Below, piece by piece: positions 9,619 through 19,326 of a stretch of DNA of 64,000 bases. Source of the stretch: Saprospiraceae bacterium (GTDB taxonomy: Bacteria; Bacteroidota; Bacteroidia; Chitinophagales; Saprospiraceae). The notes below the pieces were generated by a model. That model made no database searches. It was given only the letters and a program-made list of their open reading frames with translations, and was not told the DNA's origin. Positions within the stretch are counted from its first letter, which is position 1. Each line of letters opens with the position of its first letter. Both the position numbers and the translations under genes were made by a program. The stretch covers positions 28,463 to 92,462 of the forward strand of contig JALWRC010000015.1 in NCBI GenBank assembly GCA_027080725.1, written 5' to 3'.

Positions 9619-9890
9619 TATCGGGAGGGTTTTGTGAGGTGATCATAATAGGAGAATACAGTTTAATCCGTTGTATTGTTACCGTATAGTATCAAATTAA
9701 TTGAGATGAATCTTTCTTTGTTGCTCTTCCTTTTAGATTATATTCTTCGTCTTGCCCCGAATAGCAAACAGACTGCAAAATACAGCTATATTTTATATGT
9801 GACAAATATTGAGACCATTTGACATATCAAAATAATGCATTGAATCAAGGATGGGGCTAATGTGGTCAAAAAGGCCGACCTTTAGCGATG

Positions 9891-10265
9891 CTATTTACGG
9901 ATAGTGTACAATCCCTTGATCATTGCGCGTTCTATCTGTGAAAAGGGAAGGATTTCGTAGGCTACATATATTGCCATAATGTTAAGAGAGGCATCTTGTG
10001 AGCACAAATCATTTTGATGCAGTCTATAGGCCTCTCGCATCCTTCGTTTTATAAGATTGCGATCGACAGCTCTTTTGAATTTTCGTTTGGATACACTTAC
10101 ACCAAATAGAATACGAGAGGATTCACCCATATTTTGAGTTTTTTTCCAACGAAAGAGTAATGGGTAGATAAGTTTGGAATGGCCGGATTCAAAGAGTTCA
10201 GAGATTTGTTTTCGGTGTTTGAGGCGTTGCTTTCTATGATATGTCAGTGATGGTTTCATCGTCAT
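9891..10265 (-). CDS. rnpA: Ribonuclease P protein component
   Basis: Protein subunit of RNase P, which matures the 5' end of tRNAs with the catalytic RNA. The 124-residue basic protein has the RNR signature as AVDRNLIKRRMREAYR (about 65-80) and the conserved FGVSVSKRKFKRA segment. It lies in the usual rpmH-rnpA order on the minus strand. An intrinsic terminator sits between rpmH and rnpA, so rnpA is probably expressed by readthrough or from its own promoter in 10266-10344. Confidence 0.93.
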   Translation of the reverse strand: MTMKPSLTYHRKQRLKHRKQISELFESGHSKLIYPLLFRWKKTQNMGESSRILFGVSVSKRKFKRAVDRNLIKRRMREAYRLHQNDLCSQDASLNIMAIYVAYEILPFSQIERAMIKGLYTIRK

Positions 10266-10344
10266 GGGAAGTACGTATAAAAAGACAATTGCAGAGATAA
10301 GATTATTGAGGTTATGAACAGTACTTTTAAACGGTTACAGGCAT

Positions 10345-10369
10345 AAAAAAAGGCGCTACAAAGGCGCCT
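10345..10369 (-). terminator. Intrinsic terminator after rpmH
   Basis: On the minus strand AGGCGC pairs with GCGCCT across a 7-nt loop and is followed directly by a six-T run. It lies between rpmH and rnpA. Confidence 0.75.
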
Positions 10370-10426
10370 TTATATCATTTGTATGGACAAAAGAAATCAA
10401 ACAAAGTGTTATTACACTACTAAGCA

Positions 10427-10582
10427 TTACTTCTTGTGCATTTCATCAGAAACAGTCAATTTCCAACGTCCTTTGGCACGTCTTTTGGCAAGGACTTTAC
10501 GTCCTTCCTTGGTGCTCATACGCTCACGAAAACCGTGTTTGTTGATTCTCTTTTTATTATGTGGCTGATAAGTCCTTTTCAT
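10427..10582 (-). CDS. rpmH: 50S ribosomal protein L34
   Basis: A 51-residue, very basic protein beginning [18 protein letters not shown] and continuing with [19 protein letters not shown] residues (here [16 protein letters not shown]), the hallmark of bacterial L34. It is a structural protein of the large ribosomal subunit. The partner rnpA follows. A -7 element TACCTTTG lies 45 bp upstream at 10628-10635. Confidence 0.97.
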   Translation of the reverse strand: MKRTYQPHNKKRINKHGFRERMSTKEGRKVLAKRRAKGRWKLTVSDEMHKK

Positions 10583-10627
10583 ATCGATAAAATTTATAGT
10601 TTTCTTACGATTTGGCTAAAAGAGGCA

Positions 10628-10635
10628 CAAAGGTA
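10628..10635 (-). promoter_or_regulatory. -7 promoter element of rpmH (TACCTTTG)
   Basis: Perfect TAnnTTTG on the minus strand, 45 bp upstream of the L34 ATG. No matching -33 element seen. Confidence 0.5.
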
Positions 10636-10674
10636 ATACAATTTATATACTTTGCAGTTATTTCCCTAAAAAAA

Positions 10675-12357
10675 TCATCCATTCATGGAGATTAAGAACT
10701 CATCATTATTTTTGGTATTTCGCATATGGGAGCGAACGAAGTTGATGGCTTCTTCGGGCTTCATATCAGCGAGGTGATTTCGCAAGACATGCATGCGTTT
10801 GGTGATGGTATCTCCGAGGAGCAATTCTTCTCTTCTCGTACTGGATCGAGTGATATCGATAGCGGGATAGATTCTTTTGTTGGCAAGGTTTCTATCGAGT
10901 TGTAACTCCATATTACCTGTACCTTTAAACTCCTCAAAGATAACCCCATCCATTTTGGAGCCGGTATCAATCAAAGCGGTTGCCAGGATGGTCAGAGACC
11001 CACCCCCTTCGATGTTTCGCGCAGCACCAAAGAACTTCTTCGGTTTGTGCAGTGCATTGGCTTCGACTCCTCCGGATAGAACTTTTCCACTTGAAGGGGC
11101 GACCGTATTGTAGGCCCTGGCGAGTCTTGTAATCGAATCCAACAAGATGACCACATCATGACCGGATTCGACCAGTCTTTTGGCTTTTTCCAAAACGATA
11201 TTCGCGACACGTACATGATCTTCTGCCGGTTCGTCAAAAGTGGAGGATATCACCTCGGCTTTGACACTTCGACGCATATCGGTCACTTCTTCCGGACGCT
11301 CATCGATCAAAAGAACGATAAGGTAGGCTTCCGGATGATTATTGGCAATGGCATTGGCAATATCCTTCAACAAAAAGGTTTTACCGGTCTTGGGTTGTGC
11401 CACGACCAATCCCCTTTGTCCCTTGCCAATTGGGGTAAATAGGTCAATCATTCTATTGCCGATATCCCGTCCTAGTGGATCGGAGGTCAAACTGAATTTT
11501 TCTTCCGGGAAAAGCGGTGTCAAATAATCAAACGGCACTCTTTGCTTCGCTTTTTCGGTGGTCAAGCCATTGATCTTTTCCACCTTAAGAAGAGCAAAGT
11601 ATTTTTCACCTTCTTTGGGGGGGCGAATCTCCCCCTGAACGGTATCGCCGGTTTTTAAGCCGAAGAGTTTGATTTGGGAAGGGGAGACATAGATATCATC
11701 CGGCGAGGAGAGATAATTATAATCCGGTGACCGAAGAAAGCCAAACCCGTCGGGCATCATTTCGAGCACTCCTGATCCAACGACGACTCCTTCCAACTCG
11801 GCGATAACATCTATCTTCTTTTCCTTTGGTGGAGGATTTTTTACGACCTTTTCCTCTTTTACCTCAACCGCTTGGGGCTTCGTATCTGTTAAAACGATAT
11901 CTGATTCTTTTGGGGCCATTATAGCCTTGTTATCTTCTACCTTCTCTATACTGTCGGATTTAGTTTGTTCTTTCTTTTTCTTCAGTAGCATTTTTACTTT
12001 CTCCTCGGGAGTCAATGCTTTTGAATTTTTTCTTTTATCCGGTTTAGCTTGCACTCGTTTATCGGACTTTTCAGCTTTAGGCTCCGGCTGTTCCTTTCGT
12101 TTTTGCTCTTCCGGTTTCGGTGATTTTTTAGGACGTCCGGGTCGGGCCTTTGTCTCTTGTTTCTTGGTTGCAGGCCTTCTCTTGGGCTTCTCAGGCACCT
12201 CTTCGGTAGGAGCTTCTGCAGTGAGCGCTTGCTGGTCTAAAATTTTATAAATGAGGTCTTGCTTATTGAGAGTAGACGTGCGCTTAACACCCAATTCTTT
12301 AGCTATAGCTCTCAGTTCAGTTACGAGTTTATCGTTCAACTGCAATATATCATACAT
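10675..12357 (-). CDS. rho: Transcription termination factor Rho
   Basis: Hexameric RNA-dependent ATPase that ends transcription. The 560-residue protein is longer than the ~420 of E. coli. After a helical Rho-N start (about 1-45) there is a Lys/Glu/Pro-rich low-complexity insert at about 50-180, which is frequent in Bacteroidota Rho. The cold-shock-like RNA-binding domain follows ([20 protein letters not shown], about 206-225). The ATPase core has Walker [12 protein letters not shown], Walker [17 protein letters not shown], and the Q-loop/R-loop region with [10 protein letters not shown]. It is divergent from serS. Confidence 0.97.
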   Translation of the reverse strand: MYDILQLNDKLVTELRAIAKELGVKRTSTLNKQDLIYKILDQQALTAEAPTEEVPEKPKRRPATKKQETKARPGRPKKSPKPEEQKRKEQPEPKAEKSDKRVQAKPDKRKNSKALTPEEKVKMLLKKKKEQTKSDSIEKVEDNKAIMAPKESDIVLTDTKPQAVEVKEEKVVKNPPPKEKKIDVIAELEGVVVGSGVLEMMPDGFGFLRSPDYNYLSSPDDIYVSPSQIKLFGLKTGDTVQGEIRPPKEGEKYFALLKVEKINGLTTEKAKQRVPFDYLTPLFPEEKFSLTSDPLGRDIGNRMIDLFTPIGKGQRGLVVAQPKTGKTFLLKDIANAIANNHPEAYLIVLLIDERPEEVTDMRRSVKAEVISSTFDEPAEDHVRVANIVLEKAKRLVESGHDVVILLDSITRLARAYNTVAPSSGKVLSGGVEANALHKPKKFFGAARNIEGGGSLTILATALIDTGSKMDGVIFEEFKGTGNMELQLDRNLANKRIYPAIDITRSSTRREELLLGDTITKRMHVLRNHLADMKPEEAINFVRSHMRNTKNNDEFLISMNG

Positions 12358-12486
12358 AACACATCAACATTAGTGAATACTTAGTAAATAGGTAGACTTA
12401 AATTAAATTACTCAAGATTGATAATTGAGGGAATTCCAAATGCCTTAAAACAGTAGTAGAAAAAGGGCATTGCGAATAAGATGGCG

Positions 12487-12494
12487 CAAAAATA
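12487..12494 (-). promoter_or_regulatory. Possible -7 element of rho (TATTTTTG)
   Basis: Matches TAnnTTTG on the minus strand, 130 bp upstream of rho, back to back with the serS promoter. The match sits in an AT-rich stretch and is only tentative. Confidence 0.35.
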
Positions 12495-12518
12495 TGAATA
12501 TTTTAGGAATGAGCGGTG

Positions 12519-12526
12519 TATCTTTG
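12519..12526 (+). promoter_or_regulatory. -7 promoter element of serS (TATCTTTG)
   Basis: Perfect TAnnTTTG, 39 bp before the serS ATG; a TTTT at about 12501-12504 sits near the expected -33 position. Confidence 0.55.
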
Positions 12527-12565
12527 CAAAATATTTAATTGAACGTAAAAACAGAATTTAGATAA

Positions 12566-13846
12566 ATGCTTAAAGTTAAGTACATTAAGGAGCATATTGC
12601 CGAAGTAAAAAACGGTTTGCGCAAACGAAATTGGGATGAGGACGGGTTAAAAATCGTTGATGAGGTTCTGGAATTGGATAGTCGAAGAAAAAATATCCAA
12701 CAGGAGAAAGACCAACTCTTGTCCGAAATAAAATCCCTTTCGAAGCAGATCGGGGGCTTGATGAAAACCGGTGAGACATCTGCTGTAGACAAGATAAAGG
12801 CTGCAATTCCTGAAATAAAGGGACGCATTAAGGCTTTGGAAGAGGAAGGAGGCAAGGTGTTTACTAAGCTGGAAGACCTTCTTTTATCCATTCCCAATGT
12901 CCCTCACGAGCTGGTTCCTGAGGGTAAAACAGAGGAAGATAATTTTTTGTACCAAGCATGGGAAAAGCCTATGCCTACGCTTCCAGAAGGGGCACTGCCG
13001 CATTGGGAATTGGCTGAAAAATACAACCTCTTTGATTTTAAACTCGGAGTAAAACTGACGGGAAGCGGCTTTCCTGTCTATCGCGGTAAGGGCGCAAGGC
13101 TAGAGCGGGCATTAATTAACTTCTTTCTCGACCAAGCGACGAAGGCCGGTTATGAAGAGATTTGGGCTCCCTTGATGGTCAATGCCGACTCGGCGAGAGC
13201 AACGGGACAATTGCCCGACAAAGAAGGGCAGATGTATCATATATGCAAGGATGATTTGTATATGATCCCCACCGCAGAAGTACCGATCACTAATATCTAT
13301 AGGGATGTCATACTTCGTGAAAGTGATTTTCCCATTAAAATGACCGGTTATACCCCGTGTTTCAGGCGAGAGGCGGGTTCTTACGGCGCACACGTCAAGG
13401 GGCTCAACCGGGTGCATCAATTTGACAAGGTCGAAATCGTCCAGTTGCAACACCCGGACCACTCCTGGGCCGCATTGGATGAGATGGTGGATCACGTAAA
13501 AAGTGTACTCGAAAAATTGGAGCTCCCCTACCGGATAGTCCGGTTGTGTGGGGGGGACCTGGGATTTACTTCGGCCATGACATATGATTTTGAAGTATTT
13601 TCTGCGGCGCAAGAAAAATGGTTGGAGGTGAGCTCGGTATCCAATTTCCTGACCTTCCAAAGCAATCGATTAAAATTGCGTTACAAGGACAAAGAGGGTA
13701 AAATCCACTTGGCACACACGCTTAACGGAAGTGCCTTGGCCCTGGCGAGAATCGTGGCATCTCTTTTGGAGAACAACCAAACGGCAGATGGAATTGTTAT
13801 ACCTGAGAAATTAAGACCATTTACCGGATTTGATATTATAAATTAA
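12566..13846 (+). CDS. serS: Seryl-tRNA synthetase
   Basis: Charges tRNA-Ser. The 426-residue protein has the N-terminal coiled-coil tRNA-binding arm (about 1-110, with the heptad-rich SRRKNIQQEKDQLLSEI) and a class II catalytic core: motif 2 as PCFRREAGSYGAHVKGL (about 266-282) and motif 3 as LNGSALALARIVASLLEN (about 388-405). Length is normal. The following zinc peptidase gene starts 12 bp after the stop, so they are likely cotranscribed. Confidence 0.97.
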   Translation: MLKVKYIKEHIAEVKNGLRKRNWDEDGLKIVDEVLELDSRRKNIQQEKDQLLSEIKSLSKQIGGLMKTGETSAVDKIKAAIPEIKGRIKALEEEGGKVFTKLEDLLLSIPNVPHELVPEGKTEEDNFLYQAWEKPMPTLPEGALPHWELAEKYNLFDFKLGVKLTGSGFPVYRGKGARLERALINFFLDQATKAGYEEIWAPLMVNADSARATGQLPDKEGQMYHICKDDLYMIPTAEVPITNIYRDVILRESDFPIKMTGYTPCFRREAGSYGAHVKGLNRVHQFDKVEIVQLQHPDHSWAALDEMVDHVKSVLEKLELPYRIVRLCGGDLGFTSAMTYDFEVFSAAQEKWLEVSSVSNFLTFQSNRLKLRYKDKEGKIHLAHTLNGSALALARIVASLLENNQTADGIVIPEKLRPFTGFDIIN

Positions 13847-13858
13847 AGTGGGTCTCTT

Positions 13859-14554
13859 ATGATGTTGGGTTATTATGATATGGGATTTTATGGTATAACT
13901 ATCGTGCTGTCGTTGGTGGGGATGGTGGTGAGCGGAATCCTGAAGTCCAAGTTTTCAAAATACTCAAAGGTCCGCCTTTCCAACGGGTTAACCGGACATG
14001 AAGTCGCCCGTAGAATGCTCGATTATTTTGGTATTCCGGAGGTTAAAATCATAGAGGGGAGGGGAACACTTACAGACCATTACAATCCGCTCCACCGCAC
14101 GGTGACATTGAGTCCTGATGTGTACCGGGGCAACTCTATTTCCGCTGCTGCGGTAGCGGCACACGAATGCGGGCATGCAGTACAGCACAAAGAGGCTTAT
14201 GCGATGTTAAAGCTTCGCTCCGCCGTGGTTCCGGTAGTGAGTTTTGCTGCAAGGGCGCAGCAGTTTTTATTGATTGGTGCTTTTATGTTGCTCAATAGTT
14301 TTCCACAATTGATGCTCATCACCATCATTTCATTTCTCATCACTACTTTTTTTGCCTTCATCACATTGCCGGTGGAGTTTGACGCTAGCAAGAGAGCTTT
14401 AAACTGGCTTTCTGACGAAGGAGTGCTGGAAGGGTCAGAGTACAACGGCGCCAAGGATGCATTGTTTTGGGCTGCCATGACCTACGTTGCTGCAGCTATT
14501 TCGGCATTGGTTATGGTCGTTTATCTAATGTCTAAATACAACAACAGAAATTAA
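13859..14554 (+). CDS. YugP-type membrane zinc metallopeptidase
   Basis: A 231-residue membrane protein of the neutral zinc metallopeptidase family (YugP, DUF2268-like annotation). It has an N-terminal helix (about 7-28), the HExxH zinc site in VAAHECGHAVQHKEAY (about 100-115), two central helices (about 125-165) and a C-terminal helix (about 205-225). Family function is poorly known; membrane protein quality control is the usual guess. It sits between serS and frr, from which it is separated by a 36-bp perfect palindrome. Confidence 0.88.
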   Translation: MMLGYYDMGFYGITIVLSLVGMVVSGILKSKFSKYSKVRLSNGLTGHEVARRMLDYFGIPEVKIIEGRGTLTDHYNPLHRTVTLSPDVYRGNSISAAAVAAHECGHAVQHKEAYAMLKLRSAVVPVVSFAARAQQFLLIGAFMLLNSFPQLMLITIISFLITTFFAFITLPVEFDASKRALNWLSDEGVLEGSEYNGAKDALFWAAMTYVAAAISALVMVVYLMSKYNNRN

Positions 14555-14555
14555 C

Positions 14556-14591
14556 TTTCCGGTATGAAATGGTACCATTTCATACCGGAAA
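14556..14591. repeat. Perfect 36-bp palindrome made of two facing TATGAAATGG words
   Basis: Each arm is 18 bp: TTTCCGGTATGAAATGGT and its exact complement, with GGTACC at the centre. The word lies at 14563-14572 (+) and 14575-14584 (-). It begins one base after the stop codon of the zinc peptidase gene and ends 36 bp before frr. As RNA it would form a strong hairpin in either direction, but no T-run follows, so a simple intrinsic terminator is not obvious. Confidence 0.85.
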
Positions 14592-14627
14592 TTCACATTT
14601 ATTCATAAAACATAAAAACTAAGTCAT

Positions 14628-15191
14628 ATGGAACATACCGTTGAAGAATATATGGAACTTGGCAAAGAATTCTTAAACAAATCCATCGATCATTTGCAGC
14701 ATCAGCTGGTAAAGATCCGGACGGGAAAAGCTTCCACTTCGCTGTTTGATGATTTGCTGGTAGAGTATTATGGTACTCCCACTCCCCTGAGTCAAGTGGC
14801 CAATCTCACCGTATCCGACTCGAAGACGATTATCATCCAACCATGGGAAAAATCCATGTTGGCGCCAATAGAACATGCCATTTTTAGTGCCAATCTGGGA
14901 TTAACTCCACAGAATGATGGCGAGATCATCCGCATAACGATTCCTGCTTTGACGGAAGATCGACGAAAATCTCTCGTCAAGCAAGCCAAGGCGGAAGGTG
15001 AAGAGGCTAAAATCAGCATTCGCAATGCACGACACAAATTAATGGACTTCCTCAAAAAAGAAGTAAAAAACGGTTATCCCGAAGACCTAGCAAAACGAAA
15101 GGAAAAAGAAGTCGAGGAACTCATCAAAAGCTATTATGACAAGGTGGACCACCTGCTTGAGGTTAAGGAGAAGGAGATAATGACCGTCTAA
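14628..15191 (+). CDS. frr: Ribosome recycling factor
   Basis: Splits the post-termination ribosome together with EF-G. The 187-residue protein has the two-domain RRF pattern: KIRTGKASTSLFDDLLVEYYG (start of the hinge region, about 31-51), the beta domain VANLTVSDSKTIIIQPWE, and the helical end EDRRKSLVKQAKAEGEEAK and KEVEELIKSYYDKVD. Length matches the family (~185). Confidence 0.97.
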   Translation: MEHTVEEYMELGKEFLNKSIDHLQHQLVKIRTGKASTSLFDDLLVEYYGTPTPLSQVANLTVSDSKTIIIQPWEKSMLAPIEHAIFSANLGLTPQNDGEIIRITIPALTEDRRKSLVKQAKAEGEEAKISIRNARHKLMDFLKKEVKNGYPEDLAKRKEKEVEELIKSYYDKVDHLLEVKEKEIMTV

Positions 15192-15238
15192 GCTTAACAT
15201 AGGGCCGTTTCAACAAGTATAGGTGTTGGGAAATTATG

Positions 15239-15246
15239 TAAATTTG
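15239..15246 (+). promoter_or_regulatory. -7 promoter element of the E2 gene (TAAATTTG)
   Basis: Matches TAnnTTTG, 46 bp upstream of the ATG. The -33 box is not clear. Confidence 0.4.
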
Positions 15247-15292
15247 CACGCTCTATCGAATAGAGTACTCACAAATAAGATAAAACAGAATC

Positions 15293-16624
15293 ATGGCTAA
15301 AGTCGAAGTTATCATGCCCAAGCTGGGCGAAAGCATTATAGAAGCTACCGTATTGAAATGGCTCAAACAACCCGGAGAGTCCATTAATGAGGACGACACT
15401 TTATTGGAGATAGCTACCGATAAAGTAGACTCAGAAGTGCCATCACCTGTCTCAGGAAAGCTTGTAGAGACAAAGTACAATGAAGGAGACGTCGTTCCTA
15501 TAGGTGAGGTAATTGCCCTTATTGAAACAGACGCTACAGCCACCGTTGACGAGCCGGCACCTACTCCCACACCGGCCTCGGCTACTCCTGCTCCTGCTGC
15601 AGCACCCCAAAACCCGGCTGCTGCCACAACACAAGAAGCAAAGGTATCTGCCCCATCTGTCCAAGTGACAAAAACAGGCGCTAGTGGCAGATTTTACTCT
15701 CCGTTAGTGCGCAATATCGCCAAAACCGAGGGGATAGGTATGGAAGAGCTCGAGAAAATACCCGGGACGGGGAAAGACGGGAGAGTGACCAAAAAGGATA
15801 TACTCGCTTATCTTGCCAACAGGAGCTCAGCCCCAGCACCGGCAGCACCGCCCAAAGTTTCAACTCCTGCACCTGCAAATAATGGTGCTCAAGCGACGAA
15901 AGACTATGGCGATGATGTCGAAGTGGTACAGATGGACCGGATGCGACAGCTCATTGCCAAAAGTATGCAAAACTCCTGGCAAACCATCCCGCATGTTACT
16001 TCGTATGTCGAAGCAGATGTAACACGAATTTGGAAATGGCGAAATAAAGTAAAAGGGGAATTCCAACAAAAATACGGTGTAAAACTTACGTTCACTCCGA
16101 TTTTTTTCGAGGCAGTTGCCAAAGCATTGAGAGACTTCCCCATGGTGAATAGCTCCGTCGATGGAGATAAAATTCTTCTTAAGAAACGAATTAATATCGG
16201 AATGGCCACTGCCCTACCCAATGGCAATCTCATCGTGCCGGTTATTAAAGATGCAGATCAATTAAATCTGGCGGGATTGGCCCATCAGGTATTTGACCTT
16301 GCGGACAAAGCACGCAATAACAAATTAGCACCGGATGATATCCAGGGCGGCACCTTTACCATCACCAATGTGGGCTCCTACGGAGACTTGTATGGTACAC
16401 CAATTATCAATTTTCCACAAACAGCTATTTTAGGGACCGGACTTATTCGAAAAATGCCGGCCGTCATACAGACCGCCGATGGAGATGATGTGATCGCTAT
16501 TCGCTACAAAATGATTCTCAGCTTATCTTATGATCACCGGGTAATTGACGGATTTCTAGGTGGATCATTTGCCAACAAAGTGAAACACTATCTCGAGCAT
16601 TTTGATATAGATCAGGCCATTTAA
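15293..16624 (+). CDS. 2-oxoacid dehydrogenase E2 (dihydrolipoamide acyltransferase)
   Basis: Core acyltransferase of a pyruvate- or branched-chain-type 2-oxoacid dehydrogenase complex. The 443-residue protein has one lipoyl domain with lipoylated Lys44 in EIATDKVDSEVP, an Ala/Pro/Thr-rich hinge (about 80-120), an E1/E3-binding domain (SPLVRNIAKTEGI to TKKDILAYL, about 130-170), a second Ala/Pro linker, and the catalytic domain with active-site His415 and Asp419 in SYDHRVIDG. The E1 partner is not adjacent; a fused E1 lies 32 kb away at 48575. Which 2-oxoacid is used cannot be decided from sequence alone. Confidence 0.93.
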   Translation: MAKVEVIMPKLGESIIEATVLKWLKQPGESINEDDTLLEIATDKVDSEVPSPVSGKLVETKYNEGDVVPIGEVIALIETDATATVDEPAPTPTPASATPAPAAAPQNPAAATTQEAKVSAPSVQVTKTGASGRFYSPLVRNIAKTEGIGMEELEKIPGTGKDGRVTKKDILAYLANRSSAPAPAAPPKVSTPAPANNGAQATKDYGDDVEVVQMDRMRQLIAKSMQNSWQTIPHVTSYVEADVTRIWKWRNKVKGEFQQKYGVKLTFTPIFFEAVAKALRDFPMVNSSVDGDKILLKKRINIGMATALPNGNLIVPVIKDADQLNLAGLAHQVFDLADKARNNKLAPDDIQGGTFTITNVGSYGDLYGTPIINFPQTAILGTGLIRKMPAVIQTADGDDVIAIRYKMILSLSYDHRVIDGFLGGSFANKVKHYLEHFDIDQAI

Positions 16625-16635
16625 TCCCTTTTGCG

Positions 16636-18762
16636 ATGATTGGTTTAGTCAGCAAATGGGGGTGCCATCTAATCGTTGGTATATTATTGGGGTTGATTCT
16701 GGCCGGATGTTCGGCTAAGACCTATAAGTTATCCAAGAATGCACGCGTATTGTACCAAAAAGGACGTTATACCGAAGCGCTTCCCTATTTTATAGCGTCT
16801 ATTGAAAATGGCAAAAAGAAAACTTCCTGGCTCTTGAAGGCAGCGGAAACGGGATTGAAAGCCGGCGACGTGGAGCACGCTTACACCTGGTTGGATGAGA
16901 TTATTAAAGACAAGGGATATAAAGAACTTGAGGCGTATGTATTGATGGGGGAGACACTACAGCAGTTGGGGCACTTTGAGGATGCTGTCATCGTGTATAA
17001 GACGTGGTTGAGGGAGGCGGACAGAAAAGACAAAAAACGCTCTTTCGTCAAGCGCAATTTATTGCAAGCAGACCGCGGTGTTTGGATGCAGCGCAATAAG
17101 CCCGTAGCTTTGATAGAGTCTTTTGGCCCTTCTGTCAATACGAAGACCCATCAATTTGGTGCCCGCTACAGCCCTACCACCAAAGGGAAAATCTACTATA
17201 CTTCGACCGATGGCTCGAATTCCAGTATTTTCTATACTATCGATAATCAAGGACTATGGACGCGACCGGTGGCCTTGGATACAAGTCACAATAAGGGCAA
17301 CAAAGCTATTCTGGACATCATAGGGGACGGGCAAAAACTGATTTTCTACAAGGGGAGCACATGGAAAGATGGAAATGTTTATTACCGGGATTACACCTCC
17401 TCTTCTTCCGATTACCTTTTGGGGGTTAATACTTATGGATTTGATGGACGCATGGGGTTATCTTTATACAGAGACTCCATATTGTTTTTTGCTTCGGACA
17501 AGCCCGGTGGGTACGGAGGATATGACCTATATATGTCGTTATATCGCAATGGCAAGTGGGAATACCCTGTCAATCTGGGACCCGGGATAAATTCGAGGTA
17601 TGACGAAATCACTCCCTATATGTGCAATGATGGCAGGACACTGTATTATAGTACCAATTCCTCTTATAGTTCCGGTGGATTTGACGTCGTTCGTGCCCAT
17701 CTCAATGATAAGTCCCTATCCTGGTCAGAAGTGGAGAATGTCGGATTTCCCATCAATTCTGGTGCGGATGATAGGCATTTCGTGTTGAATAATGATGGAT
17801 ATAAAGCACTTCTTTCCTCCAACCGGCCGAAAGGGGAAGGAGGTTTTGATATATACAATATCTTCTTTGACCAATTGCGTACAGAACAATTCTACTCCAA
17901 TGACCCATTTATTTTTGCCGTATTGTACGACGAGCTCAAATCTCTTAAGACCGATTGGCAAGGAACTTACCAATACTTCGAGAAAAAGAAACAACTCTTA
18001 AAAAAGAATAACGTCAGGAAGCAGAAATACACGCTGCTTCTTCACCCCATATTTATTGAAGCAGAGGAGTACTTGTCAGACCAGCGCGTTTTGACGTATC
18101 TCGAAAGGATAGCCACTGTCATGAAATCGCACCCAAATCTCTTATTGGAGATTAATGGATATTTGTCGCCAAAGCCAAAACCTTGGCAAACGCTTTATAC
18201 GTCGTTTCAAAAAGCAGAAATAGTAAGAAGATATTTGAAAAACTTAGGTATAGCCTCCAACCGGATAATAACACGGGGGTATGGCGATCGCTTTGAGATC
18301 GCCAAGGAGGTTATTAACGGACATCAAAGCGAAGTGGGGCGTAAATTCAACAGCCGAATCGAATTCAAACTCAAAGGTCATGCGGACTATCTAAAGGTAG
18401 AATATGAAAAGCCCAAAGTACCCGAGTATTATCGCATGCGTTATCCGGAAGAATATCCGGAAGGTATTTACTATAAGATCTATTTACAGTCTAGCGGACA
18501 GATGTTTATCAATCCGCTTATTTCAAAACAAAATAAAGCCATCATAGAGCGTATCGGAAAGGGACGGAGTGTCGATTATTTGATAGGAGTATTTTCTACT
18601 TACCGCGATGCAAAATTTGGCTTACAGAATCTGGATTCCAATCGATTCAAACAACTGAGAATTGTGCCCTACTATAAGGGAAGTCGATTGAGTAGAAATG
18701 AGTTAATGGACTTTGTGTCTAAGTATCCGGACCTAAACCAATTTCTAAAAGAAAATAAATAA
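16636..18762 (+). CDS. TPR / PD40 / OmpA-domain lipoprotein, PorE-like
   Basis: A 708-residue outer-membrane lipoprotein: the signal ends in LILAGC with the lipobox Cys25. Domains in order are TPR-like repeats (about 30-135), a PD40/WD40-like propeller (about 150-410, units such as YYTSTDGSNSSIFY, FASDKPGGYGGYDLYMS and LLSSNRPKGEGGFDIY), an OmpA peptidoglycan-binding domain (about 475-580, with NRIITRGYGDR and GRKFNSRIEF) and an extra C-terminal domain (about 610-708) that looks like a SPOR-type fold (YYKIYLQSSGQM, GVFSTYRDAKFGLQ). PorE of the type IX system shares TPR-PD40-OmpA order but has a carboxypeptidase-regulatory domain I do not see here. It is 11 bp after the E2 gene and 2 bp before the methyltransferase gene. 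Confidence 0.82.
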   Translation: MIGLVSKWGCHLIVGILLGLILAGCSAKTYKLSKNARVLYQKGRYTEALPYFIASIENGKKKTSWLLKAAETGLKAGDVEHAYTWLDEIIKDKGYKELEAYVLMGETLQQLGHFEDAVIVYKTWLREADRKDKKRSFVKRNLLQADRGVWMQRNKPVALIESFGPSVNTKTHQFGARYSPTTKGKIYYTSTDGSNSSIFYTIDNQGLWTRPVALDTSHNKGNKAILDIIGDGQKLIFYKGSTWKDGNVYYRDYTSSSSDYLLGVNTYGFDGRMGLSLYRDSILFFASDKPGGYGGYDLYMSLYRNGKWEYPVNLGPGINSRYDEITPYMCNDGRTLYYSTNSSYSSGGFDVVRAHLNDKSLSWSEVENVGFPINSGADDRHFVLNNDGYKALLSSNRPKGEGGFDIYNIFFDQLRTEQFYSNDPFIFAVLYDELKSLKTDWQGTYQYFEKKKQLLKKNNVRKQKYTLLLHPIFIEAEEYLSDQRVLTYLERIATVMKSHPNLLLEINGYLSPKPKPWQTLYTSFQKAEIVRRYLKNLGIASNRIITRGYGDRFEIAKEVINGHQSEVGRKFNSRIEFKLKGHADYLKVEYEKPKVPEYYRMRYPEEYPEGIYYKIYLQSSGQMFINPLISKQNKAIIERIGKGRSVDYLIGVFSTYRDAKFGLQNLDSNRFKQLRIVPYYKGSRLSRNELMDFVSKYPDLNQFLKENK

Positions 18763-18764
18763 AT

Positions 18765-19322
18765 ATGAGTTATATCTCCTTTATCAAGGAAAGCGTACGC
18801 CATCTGAGGACTACAGGCACGATTACCAGGAGTTCTCAGGAAGCTTGCAAGGCTTTGGTTTCGTTTACTGATTTTGATACAGCGAGGGATATTGTCGAGT
18901 TGGGAGCAGGAGATGGCGTGGTAACCCATCATATTCTCAAAGCAATGCATCCGGATGCGCGTCTGTTTTGTTTTGAGGTCAACGACCAATTTTGTCAGCA
19001 CTTAAGAGAAATAGATGACCCTCGGCTATTGGTCATCCAGGATTCTGCAGAGAAATTGGAGTATTATCTCGAGCAAAATGGTATTTCCAAAGTCGATTCT
19101 ATCATCTCTGCTATACCTTTTGTAGCATTTAGTAAAGAAATGACAATGGACATTCTCACATTGTGTAACAAAGTGTTAAAATCTGGAGGAGCCTTTAGCC
19201 AAATTCATTATTCGCTTGTCTTGAAAAAGGTATATAAAAAAATCTTTGGAGACATAAAAATCAAATTCGTATTGCGAAATATCCCTCCTGCTTTTGTATT
19301 GTATAAAATAAAAGATAAATAA
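18765..19322 (+). CDS. SAM-dependent methyltransferase, phospholipid/rRNA-dimethylase-like
   Basis: A 185-residue Rossmann methyltransferase with motif I IVELGAGDGVVTHHIL (about 45-60), the acidic motif II FCFEVNDQF, and a motif IV-like SIISAIPFVAF. The SAIPF segment in place of NPPY points to the phospholipid N-methyltransferase-like group related to KsgA rather than a nucleic-acid methylase. The substrate is unproven. It is tightly packed between the PorE-like gene (2 bp) and the M42 peptidase gene (4 bp), so all three form one transcript. Confidence 0.82.
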   Translation: MSYISFIKESVRHLRTTGTITRSSQEACKALVSFTDFDTARDIVELGAGDGVVTHHILKAMHPDARLFCFEVNDQFCQHLREIDDPRLLVIQDSAEKLEYYLEQNGISKVDSIISAIPFVAFSKEMTMDILTLCNKVLKSGGAFSQIHYSLVLKKVYKKIFGDIKIKFVLRNIPPAFVLYKIKDK

Positions 19323-19326
19323 ATAA

